DNA from: Aeromicrobium fastidiosum
GTDB taxonomy: Bacteria; Actinomycetota; Actinomycetes; Propionibacteriales; Nocardioidaceae
NCBI RefSeq assembly: GCF_017876595.1
Contig: NZ_JAGIOG010000001.1
Coordinates: 1,426,001 to 1,490,000, forward strand
Length of the DNA: 64,000 bases
Reading direction: 5' to 3'
Shown piece after piece: positions 58,030 through 64,000 of the stretch (positions are counted from its first letter, which is position 1; each line of letters begins with the position of its first letter). The position numbers and the translations under genes are program-made. The notes below the pieces were generated by a model, which saw only the letters and a list, made by a program, of their open reading frames with translations, had not been told where the DNA came from and did no database searches.

Positions 58030-59015
58030 GAGGTCGCACCCTTCTGGCGCGCCGTCGCGTGCAGGTCGGTGAGGCGCTCGGCGAGCTCGAACAGGCCGCC
58101 GAGGTCGATGCCGTCGCCGAGCAGCGGCAGCTCGACCAGCGGACGTCCGCAGTCGTCGAGGATCTCGCGCTGGGCGTCCTGCAGCCGCTGGCGCTCGAGG
58201 TGCGCCTCCCCGCCGGCGATCAGGGCGGGGGCGGCAGCGGGGTCGAGCCCGGCACCGGCCAGGGTCGTCGAGACGGCCTTGGGCTTGAGCGTGTGGCCGG
58301 TCAGGGCGTCGCGGGACGCGTCCGACAGCAGCGGGGGCCGCACCAGGTTGAGCACGACGTGACCGACGGGGAGCCGCTCGGACGTCAGCTCGGCGATGCC
58401 GTCGATGGTCTCCTGCACCGGCATCTCCTCGAGCACCGTCACGAGGTGGACGTGCGTCTCGGGCGCGCGCATCATCTGCATGATCGAGTCGGCCTGGCGG
58501 CGGATCGGGCCGACCTTGGCGAGGCCGGCGACCTCGGAGTTGACGTTGAGGAACCGCGTGATGCGACCCGTGGGGGGCGCGTCCATGATGACGGCGTCGT
58601 AGGTGAACCTGTCGCCCGTGCGACGCCGTGCGGCCTCGTAGACCTTGCCCGTCAGCAGCACGTCGCGGACGCCCGGGGCGATCGTCGTGGCGAAGTCGAT
58701 GATGCCGAACTTGTCGAGCGCCTTGCCTGCCCGTCCCAGCCGGTAGTACATCGCGAGGTACTCGAGCAGCGCCGCCTCGGGATCGATCGCGAGCGCGTAG
58801 ACCTCACCGCCGCCGAGACCGACCGCGATCCGGCGCTCCTCGTAGGGCAGTGGCGGCACGTCGAACAGCTGGGCGATGCCCTGGCGGCCCTCGACCTCGC
58901 ACAGCAGCACCTTCTTGCCGCGCCCCGCCAGCGACATCGCGAGGGCCGCGGCGACCGTCGTCTTGCCGGTGCCGCCCTTGCCGGTGACGACATGGAGCTG
59001 GGTCGATTGGGCCAC
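58026..59015 (-). CDS. ArsA/anion-transporting ATPase-like protein 1
   Basis: This 329-aa ATPase has TGKGGTGKTTVAAALAMSLA (deviant Walker A with signature Lys, residues about 11-20), LLCEVEGRQGIAQLFD, the YDAVIMDAPPTGRITRFL switch II and VLEEMPVQETIDGI. It is homologous to the second ATPase and probably forms a heterodimer with it. GTG 59015 is the start (VAQSTQLHVVTGKGG). It is divergent from a lipoprotein gene with a 132-nt gap holding both promoters. Confidence 0.88.
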   Translation of the reverse strand: MAQSTQLHVVTGKGGTGKTTVAAALAMSLAGRGKKVLLCEVEGRQGIAQLFDVPPLPYEERRIAVGLGGGEVYALAIDPEAALLEYLAMYYRLGRAGKALDKFGIIDFATTIAPGVRDVLLTGKVYEAARRRTGDRFTYDAVIMDAPPTGRITRFLNVNSEVAGLAKVGPIRRQADSIMQMMRAPETHVHLVTVLEEMPVQETIDGIAELTSERLPVGHVVLNLVRPPLLSDASRDALTGHTLKPKAVSTTLAGAGLDPAAAPALIAGGEAHLERQRLQDAQREILDDCGRPLVELPLLGDGIDLGGLFELAERLTDLHATARQKGATS

Positions 59016-59147
59016 GTCACGAGCCTACCGACGGTGGCCGATACCGCCTCCTGATCAGGTGGTTTCCCTACTGTTGCGAGGCGTGTCTCACACCTAGCCT
59101 GAGAGCCCGCGGACGCGTCCCACGTCCCGTGCCCCCAGGAGACTCCC

Positions 59148-59732
59148 ATGCGTCGTTCCGTCCTCGCCGCCGCGACCATCGCGCTGCTGCCCCTCCTCGG
59201 CGCGTGCGGCGGAGGTGACGGCGGGCCCGACGGGACGTCAGCCAGCGCTTCCGGAGGATCGGATGGTGCGGACGCGTCGGACACGGCCGACACTGACGAC
59301 GGTGCCGACGAGGTGCTCGACACATGTGCCGTGATCTCGGTCGAGGAGGTCGGCACGATCCTGGGCGGCACCTTCACCTCCGAGCTGGGCCCGTTCGACG
59401 CGTGCGAGTTCGACCAGGAGGATCCACGGGCGACGTCGTTCTCGCTCGACGCCCAGCCGGAGTCCGAGCTCGGCGGCGGCTTCGACGTGTACCGCTCCGG
59501 ATCGAAGAGCGCCCTCACGGATGCCCAGCAGGTCGACGTGCCGGGGATCGGCGACAAGGCCTTCATCACGACCGGCACGTTCGGCGACGGCACCAACATC
59601 CAGCTGCAGGCCGCGACGCTCGTCGACGGACAGGTGCTGACCGTCAGCCTGACCCAGGCGTCGGACATCGCCCAGGACGTCCTGGTCGACCAGGCCACGC
59701 AGCTGCTGACCTTGATCGCCGCCAAGGTCTGA
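59148..59732 (+). CDS. Secreted lipoprotein, DUF3558-like
   Basis: This 194-aa lipoprotein has a signal peptide ending in the lipobox LLGAC (Cys20), an Asp/Ser/Gly-rich linker up to about residue 55, then a compact domain with VLDTCAVISVEEVGTILGG and a second Cys in FDACEFDQED, a likely disulfide. Strand pattern and size resemble DUF3558-type surface lipoproteins of actinobacteria. ATG 59148 has a CAGGAGA ribosome site. Function unknown. Confidence 0.8.
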   Translation: MRRSVLAAATIALLPLLGACGGGDGGPDGTSASASGGSDGADASDTADTDDGADEVLDTCAVISVEEVGTILGGTFTSELGPFDACEFDQEDPRATSFSLDAQPESELGGGFDVYRSGSKSALTDAQQVDVPGIGDKAFITTGTFGDGTNIQLQAATLVDGQVLTVSLTQASDIAQDVLVDQATQLLTLIAAKV

Positions 59733-59782
59733 GCGCGCCGTGGTCTGAGCGCCGCGGGGTCACCGCCCGATACAGTCGGGCC

Positions 59783-59938
59783 ATGACGAAATGGGAGTAC
59801 CTCACCGCACCGGTCCTCGTGCACGCCACGAAGCAGATCCTCGACAACTTCGGGCAGGACGGGTGGGAGCTCGTGCAGATCGTCCCGGGCATGAACCCCG
59901 AGAACCTCGTCGCCTACTTCAAGCGCCCGGTGGCCTGA
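59783..59938 (+). CDS. DUF4177 small protein
   Basis: This 51-aa protein matches the short DUF4177 family: MTKWEYLTAPVLVHATKQIL, GQDGWELVQIVPGM, AYFKRP. The WEY start and the NFGxDGWELV centre are the family hallmarks. It sits immediately before a RidA gene (1-nt gap) as Rv3678A does before Rv3678c homologues. Its function is unknown. It is too short for many gene finders but the match and spacing are convincing. Confidence 0.86.
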   Translation: MTKWEYLTAPVLVHATKQILDNFGQDGWELVQIVPGMNPENLVAYFKRPVA

Positions 59939-59939
59939 C

Positions 59940-60401
59940 ATGTCCGCCGTCGACGACCGGCTGGCCGAGGCGGGGCTGACGGTCCCGACCGTCCCGGCTC
60001 CGGTCGCGGTCTACGTGCCCGCGGTGCGCAGCGGCTCGCACGTCTTCACGTCGGGCCAGCTGCCGCTCCGCTCGGGCGAGCTGCTCGCGATCGGCAAGGT
60101 CGGGGCCGAGGTGACGCCCGACGTCGCCTACGACTGCGCCCGCCAGAGCGCCCTCAACGCGATCGCCGCCGTGACGTCGGTCATCGGTGACCTCGACCAG
60201 GTGGTCCGGGTCGTGAAGGCGACGGTCTTCGTCGCCAGCACCCCCGACTTCACGGGTCAGCCGGCCGTCGCCAACGGCGCCAGCGAGCTGTTCGGCCTCG
60301 CGTTCGGCGACGCCGGCCAGCACGCCCGCAGCGCTGTCGGCGTGCCCGTCCTGCCGCTCGATGCTCCGGTCGAGGTCGAGCTGGTCGTCGAGGTTCGATG
60401 A
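59940..60401 (+). CDS. RidA (YjgF) family protein
   Basis: This 153-aa protein is the RidA type with GSHVFTSGQLPLRSGELLAIG, NAIAAVTSVIGDLDQVVRVVKATVFVAS, and a final VPVLPLDAPVEVELVVEV carrying the usual Glu. The Arg-x-Thr pair of imine deaminases is not clear (VKATVFV), so deaminase activity is uncertain. It starts one base after DUF4177 and precedes NUDIX and MBL genes in a compact operon that is conserved in mycobacteria. Confidence 0.88.
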   Translation: MSAVDDRLAEAGLTVPTVPAPVAVYVPAVRSGSHVFTSGQLPLRSGELLAIGKVGAEVTPDVAYDCARQSALNAIAAVTSVIGDLDQVVRVVKATVFVASTPDFTGQPAVANGASELFGLAFGDAGQHARSAVGVPVLPLDAPVEVELVVEVR

Positions 60402-60411
60402 ACGGGCACGC

Positions 60412-61236
60412 ATGACGGTCCGCATCCCCCTGCCCGAGCGGTTGCGCGAGACGGCGACGAATCCGCCGCAGCCTCCTGTCACGCCGCGCGACGCCGCCAC
60501 GATCGTCGTGGTCCGTGACGGCGAGCGCGGCACCGAGGCCTACCTCATGCGCCGGCAGACCAGCATGGCGTTCGCGGCAGGCATGTACGTCTTCCCGGGC
60601 GGCGGCCTGACGGCGTCCGACCTCGAGCACGAGGTGCCGTGGGTGGGCCCCGACGCCGACGAGTGGGGACGCCGGTTCCGGTGCGAGCCCCGGCTGGCCC
60701 GCGGCCTCGTCGTCGCCGCGGTGCGCGAGACCTTCGAGGAGACCGGCATCCTGCTGGCCGGTCCCGACGCCGACACCGTCGTGTCCGACACCAGCGGCGA
60801 CGACATGCAGGCTGCCCGCGGGGCGCTCGACGAGGGCGAGCTGGCCTTCGCCGACTTCCTCGACGATCACGACCTCGTGCTGCGCGCCGATCTGCTCGGT
60901 GCCTGGGCGCACTGGATCACCCCGGAGTTCGAGCCCCGCCGCTACGACACCCGGTTCTTCGTCGCCGCCCTTCCCGCCGGCCAACGGGTCGGCGCGATGA
61001 GCCGTGAGTCTGACCGCGCCGTCTGGGCACCGCTCTCATCGGTGCTGGCATCGGTCGAGGCAGGTGAGGCGGCGATGATGCCGCCCACGATCGCCGCGTG
61101 CCGCGAGGTCTCGGCGCACACCGCCGAGACCGTCGTGGCAGCGTCGATCGGACGCGAGTTCCCGACCATCCTGCCGCGGCTCGTGCTGGTCGACGGCGAC
61201 CCGTTCCTCGAGACCCACCTGGGAGACAACCCATGA
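60412..61236 (+). CDS. NUDIX hydrolase
   Basis: This 274-aa protein has DAATIVVVRDGE, the FPGGGLTASD loop, and a Nudix-like box LVVAAVRETFEETGILLAG (RE-x-x-EE-x-G with metal Glu residues) around residue 105. There is an insertion between the loop and the box, as in long NUDT19/RNase-like NUDIX members that cleave CoA derivatives; the exact substrate is unknown. ATG 60412 is 10 nt after the RidA stop, and the ATGA at its end couples it to the MBL gene. Confidence 0.85.
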   Translation: MTVRIPLPERLRETATNPPQPPVTPRDAATIVVVRDGERGTEAYLMRRQTSMAFAAGMYVFPGGGLTASDLEHEVPWVGPDADEWGRRFRCEPRLARGLVVAAVRETFEETGILLAGPDADTVVSDTSGDDMQAARGALDEGELAFADFLDDHDLVLRADLLGAWAHWITPEFEPRRYDTRFFVAALPAGQRVGAMSRESDRAVWAPLSSVLASVEAGEAAMMPPTIAACREVSAHTAETVVAASIGREFPTILPRLVLVDGDPFLETHLGDNP

Positions 61237-62003
61237 GCACCAGCGCCGTCCGGGTCACCGACCGCACCTCGTTCGTCCTCGCCGACAACCCGGGCATCAT
61301 GACGCTCGACGGCACCAACACGTGGATCGTGCGCGAGCCGGGCGCTGCCCGCTCGGTCGTGGTCGATCCCGGGCCGGACGACGACGACCACCTGCGCGCC
61401 GTCGTGGCGGCCGCCGGCGAGGTCGGTCTCGTCCTGTTCACGCACCGTCATCACGACCACACCGACGCTCTGGCCCGCATCGTCGAGCTGACCGGCGCGC
61501 CGGCGCGCTCGATCGACCCGGAGTTCTCGCACGGGGCCGAGCCGCTCGTCGACGGCGAGACGATCGACGTCGACGGTCTGACGATCGAGGTCGTGGCCAC
61601 ACCGGGTCACACGACCGACTCGACGTGCTTCCTGATCGGCGCGGAGCGGTCGTTGCTGACCGGTGACACGATCCTCGGCCGCGGCACCACGGTCATCGCC
61701 CACCCCGACGGCGTCCTCGGCCCCTACCTCGACTCGCTCGCGCACATCCGCGAGCTCGTCGAGGAGGGTCTCGTCGAGCGCCTCCTGCCGGGGCACGGGC
61801 CGGTCGTCGACGCCCCCGCCGAGGTCGTCGACTTCTACCTCGAGCACCGCGCCGAGCGGCTCGACCAGGTGCGCGCGGCCATCGACACGGGGGCGACGAC
61901 GGCACGCGAGGTCGTCGAGAGGGTCTACCGCGACGTCGACGAGACGCTGTGGGGTGCGGCCGAGCTCAGCGTCGAGGCGCAGCTCGAGCACCTGCGCGAC
62001 TGA
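61233..62003 (+). CDS. Metallo-beta-lactamase fold hydrolase
   Basis: This 256-aa enzyme has the binuclear metal motif FTHRHHDHTD (HxHxDH), ATPGHTTDS, LLTGDTILG and LLPGHGPVVD, all in the order of the glyoxalase II-like branch, and a helical C-terminal extension (LDQVRAAIDTGATTAREVVERVY) typical of Rv3677c/LACTB2-like proteins. LACTB2 relatives are RNA endonucleases or thioester hydrolases. It ends the operon and converges on crp. Confidence 0.9.
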   Translation: MSTSAVRVTDRTSFVLADNPGIMTLDGTNTWIVREPGAARSVVVDPGPDDDDHLRAVVAAAGEVGLVLFTHRHHDHTDALARIVELTGAPARSIDPEFSHGAEPLVDGETIDVDGLTIEVVATPGHTTDSTCFLIGAERSLLTGDTILGRGTTVIAHPDGVLGPYLDSLAHIRELVEEGLVERLLPGHGPVVDAPAEVVDFYLEHRAERLDQVRAAIDTGATTAREVVERVYRDVDETLWGAAELSVEAQLEHLRD

Positions 62004-62015
62004 CTCGCGTCCTGC

Positions 62016-62188
62016 GCTGTTTCCCAGGTGCACCCCGGAAGCGGGCACCGGACCCAGTTCTCCGACGCCTCGCCCCTGACGCGATCGGGGTGCGGTGACC
62101 AAGAACGGGGCGACCCCGAAAACGAACACCTCACGCCGGAAGCAACCGGGGTGAGGTGTCGGAATCCCAGGTGCACCTGGGAAACAGC
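62016..62188. repeat. Inverted-repeat-bounded, multi-hairpin intergenic element
   Basis: GCTGTTTCCCAGGTGCACC (62016-62034) and its exact complement (62170-62188) bound 173 bp between the convergent MBL and crp genes. Inside are further hairpins: CGGGG-CGA-CCCCG (62106-62118) and ACACCTCAC/GTGAGGTGT (62126-62134 with 62151-62159) whose loop forms another CCGG/CCGG stem. The right arm holds the palindrome CCCAGGTGCACCTGGG. It could be a non-autonomous mobile element or a bidirectional terminator. Confidence 0.7.
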
Positions 62189-62197
62189 CAGCCGGGG

Positions 62198-62875
62198 TCA
62201 GCGGGCGCGGCGCTGCAGACGCTCGAGGTCGAGGATGACCACGGAGCGGGGCTCGAGCCGCAGCCAGCCGCGGCTGGCGAAGTCGGCGAGGGCCTTGTTG
62301 ACCGTCTCGCGGGAGGCACCGACCAGCTGGGCGAGCTCTTCCTGCGTCAGGTCGTGGTTGACGTGGATGCCGTCATCGGCGCGACGTCCGAACCGCGAGG
62401 CCAGGTCGAGCAGCGCCTTGGCCACGCGACCGGGCACGTCGCTGAAGACCAGGTCGCCGACGACCTCGTTGGTGCGGCGCAGGCGCCCGGCGAGCTGGTT
62501 GAGTAGCGCGTGGGCGACATCGGGGTGGGCGTTGAGCACGGGGCTCAGCGCTTCGTGGCCGAGGCTCTTGAGCTCGACGTCGGTGACGGCGGTGGCCGTT
62601 GCGGAGCGCGGACCCGGGTCGAAGAACGACAGCTCGCCGAACATCTGACCGGGGCCGAGGATCGCCAGCAGGTTCTCGCGGCCGTCGGGCGACGTGCGCC
62701 CGAGCTTGATCTTGCCCTCGGTCACGACGTACAGCTGGTTGCCGTCGTCACCCTCGCTGAACAGGATCTCTCCTCGGCGCAGGCTCGACGAGGACATCGA
62801 GTCCTCGAGCGCGCTCGCGACCTCGTCGTCGAGGCCGGAGAACAGCGGTGCCTGGCGGAGAACGTCGTCGGTCAC
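62198..62875 (-). CDS. crp: Crp/Fnr-family global regulator (cAMP receptor protein type)
   Basis: This 225-aa regulator closely resembles M. tuberculosis CRP (Rv3676). It has the cyclic-nucleotide barrel with [44 protein letters not shown] (phosphate-binding GELS loop), the dimer helix, and a C-terminal winged HTH with [28 protein letters not shown] 62875 matches the family length (224 aa). The 113-bp gap to nth holds divergent promoters and a possible own site at 62894-62909. Confidence 0.94.
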   Translation of the reverse strand: MTDDVLRQAPLFSGLDDEVASALEDSMSSSSLRRGEILFSEGDDGNQLYVVTEGKIKLGRTSPDGRENLLAILGPGQMFGELSFFDPGPRSATATAVTDVELKSLGHEALSPVLNAHPDVAHALLNQLAGRLRRTNEVVGDLVFSDVPGRVAKALLDLASRFGRRADDGIHVNHDLTQEELAQLVGASRETVNKALADFASRGWLRLEPRSVVILDLERLQRRAR

Positions 62876-62893
62876 GGTCTTCCCTATCGGTCG

Positions 62894-62909
62894 TGTATCA
62901 GGGGTCACA
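62894..62909. promoter_or_regulatory. Possible CRP binding site upstream of crp
   Basis: TGTATCAGGGGTCACA fits the TGTGA-N6-TCACA CRP consensus with a perfect right half and three of five left-half bases. It lies 19 bp before the crp start codon, compatible with autoregulation. Score is low. Confidence 0.35.
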
Positions 62910-62988
62910 GTGCGTGGCTCCTTGCGCAGTTTCCCACATCCGGACGGTTCCCGGTGAGTTACGCGCCGAGGCACGTACGCTGGAGCCT

Positions 62989-63708
62989 GTGCCGACCCCC
63001 GTGACGAGACCGGAGACGACACTCGTGCGGAGGGCCCGCAAGATGCACCGGGTGCTCGCCGAGACGTATCCCGAGGCCGGCTGCGAGCTCGACTTCCGCA
63101 CGCCGTTCGAGCTGCTGGTGGCGACGGTCCTGTCGGCGCAGACCACCGACCGCCGCGTCAACGCCGCCACGCCCGGCCTGTTCGCGCGGTGGCCCGATCC
63201 GTACGCCATGGCGGCGGCACCCCGGCTCGAGCTCGAGCAGGTGCTGCGTCCGCTGGGCTTCTTCCGGGCCAAGACCGACAGCCTGCTGGGTCTGTCGGCG
63301 GCGCTGGTCGAGCGGTACGACGGCGAGGTGCCGGATCGGCTCGACGCGCTCGTGACGTTGCCGGGTGTTGGACGCAAGACCGCCAACGTCGTGCTGGGCA
63401 ACGCCTTCGATGTGCCGGGCCTGACGGTCGACACGCACTTCGCCCGGCTCGTGCGCCGGTTCGAGTGGGTCGAGCCCCAGATCGCGAGTGATCCGGTCAA
63501 GACCGAGCACGCCGTCGCGGCGATCTTTCCCCGCAAGGAGTGGACGATGCTGAGCCACCGCCTGATCTGGCACGGCCGCCGCCGCTGCCACGCCAAGAAG
63601 CCCGCCTGCGGCGCGTGCCCCGTGGCGCACTGGTGTCCCGCCTACGGCACGGGGCCGACCGACCCTGTGCTGGCGGCGGCCCTCGTCACGACCCAGGGGC
63701 CGGCATGA
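62989..63708 (+). CDS. nth: Endonuclease III (DNA glycosylase/AP lyase)
   Basis: This 239-aa base-excision repair enzyme removes oxidised pyrimidines. It has [19 protein letters not shown], the Hh[16 protein letters not shown] with the catalytic Lys just in RKTA, the catalytic Asp in TVDTHFARL, and the 4Fe-4S loop C-x6-C-x2-C-x5-C in [20 protein letters not shown] 62989, after TGGAG, is chosen; GTG 63001 is possible. The end overlaps the next ATG by 4 nt. Confidence 0.95.
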   Translation: MPTPVTRPETTLVRRARKMHRVLAETYPEAGCELDFRTPFELLVATVLSAQTTDRRVNAATPGLFARWPDPYAMAAAPRLELEQVLRPLGFFRAKTDSLLGLSAALVERYDGEVPDRLDALVTLPGVGRKTANVVLGNAFDVPGLTVDTHFARLVRRFEWVEPQIASDPVKTEHAVAAIFPRKEWTMLSHRLIWHGRRRCHAKKPACGACPVAHWCPAYGTGPTDPVLAAALVTTQGPA

Positions 63709-64000
63709 GGGCGCGGGCGGCGACCGCCGTCATCGCGCTGCTCTTGGTCGCGGCGTGCAGCGGCTCCGAGCCGGCCGACACCAAGCCGACGTTCGGCGGC
63801 GGCCCGGTGCCGACCGTCGCAGCGGACGAGCTCGCCGCGGCGAAGGCGCAGGCGGGCATCGACGCCTGCCCCGCGCCGGCGGAGCAGGCGACGGGCGACG
63901 AAGCACTGCCGGGTATCACCCTGGAGTGCCTGGGCGGCGGCAATGCGGTCGACGTGTCGACACTGGCCGGGCGACCCACCGTCATCAACATCTTCGCGAG
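63705..64000 (+). CDS. Thioredoxin-like (TlpA/ResA type) lipoprotein, N-terminal part (window edge)
   Basis: The frame starts at ATG 63705, overlapping the nth stop, and runs off the window after 98 residues. It has a signal peptide with lipobox LVAAC (Cys18), a linker, two further cysteines, and the beginning of a thioredoxin-like fold: [17 protein letters not shown], the strand just before the expected WCxPC motif. A membrane-bound thioredoxin-like protein downstream of nth is also found in mycobacteria (Rv3673c). It would act in extracytoplasmic thiol redox. Confidence 0.85.
   Translation, partial: MRARAATAVIALLLVAACSGSEPADTKPTFGGGPVPTVAADELAAAKAQAGIDACPAPAEQATGDEALPGITLECLGGGNAVDVSTLAGRPTVINIFA

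Overview
The window is chromosomal DNA from a high-GC actinobacterium. Evidence is the GC-rich codon use with many GTG starts, leaderless-looking promoters, WhiB-type and TetR regulators, and a right half whose gene content and order match the dnaX-recR-ask-asd-ponA2-whiB4-crp-nth region of mycobacteria (recalled synteny, not searched). A Nocardioides/Aeromicrobium-like organism is my best guess; the sequence alone does not prove the genus. Layout: (1) 1-5.9 kb holds surface-polysaccharide genes: the tail of gmd, GDP-fucose synthase, two family-2 glycosyltransferases, a DUF2304 membrane protein, a GalE-like epimerase, an orphan double-HTH protein and an APS kinase. (2) 5.86-21.7 kb is the most unusual part. 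Twelve leftward genes, nearly all joined by 1-4 nt start/stop overlaps, run from an NRPS-like A-PCP-E protein through a polysaccharide deacetylase, an MFS exporter, an ATP-grasp ligase, a VOC protein, an Ldh-family dehydrogenase with a degenerate ABC-ATPase-like N-terminus, a Gfo/Idh oxidoreductase, two TIM-barrel isomerase-like proteins, a sulfotransferase, a second ATP-grasp ligase and a glycosyltransferase. Divergent from it, across a 24-bp perfect palindrome, lie a nucleotide-sugar dehydrogenase and a phosphopantetheinyl transferase. I read this as an undescribed pathway that builds a modified sugar, joins it to amino acid(s), may sulfate it (the APS kinase sits next door), and exports it. 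(3) 21.7-30.7 kb: tRNA-Ser, a DUF2142 membrane protein, SRP RNA, an MFS drug exporter with its TetR repressor and a shared operator, a pair of acyl-CoA dehydrogenases, a ThrE-like exporter and an alpha/beta hydrolase. (4) 30.8-38 kb: dnaX with repeats in its linker, a PabB-PabC-PabA triple fusion for p-aminobenzoate synthesis, and a D-aminoacylase-family amidohydrolase with its TetR regulator and an upstream 26-bp operator-like palindrome. (5) 38-45 kb: a NhaC-RidA-SnoaL operon divergent from an XRE-cupin regulator and a four-gene operon (DapA-family lyase plus three-subunit FAD/2Fe-2S dehydrogenase) that looks like hydroxyproline-type catabolism. (6) 45-64 kb is mostly core: recR, a lipoprotein, prolyl iminopeptidase, lysC-asd, aroQ, tRNA-Pro, a metallophosphoesterase, a FUSC protein, YqeY, a class A PBP, whiB4, two ArsA-like ATPases, a lipoprotein, DUF4177, RidA, NUDIX, MBL hydrolase, crp, nth and the start of a thioredoxin-like lipoprotein. 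No transposase, integrase, CRISPR array or rRNA was seen. Several convergent intergenic spaces hold long inverted repeats.
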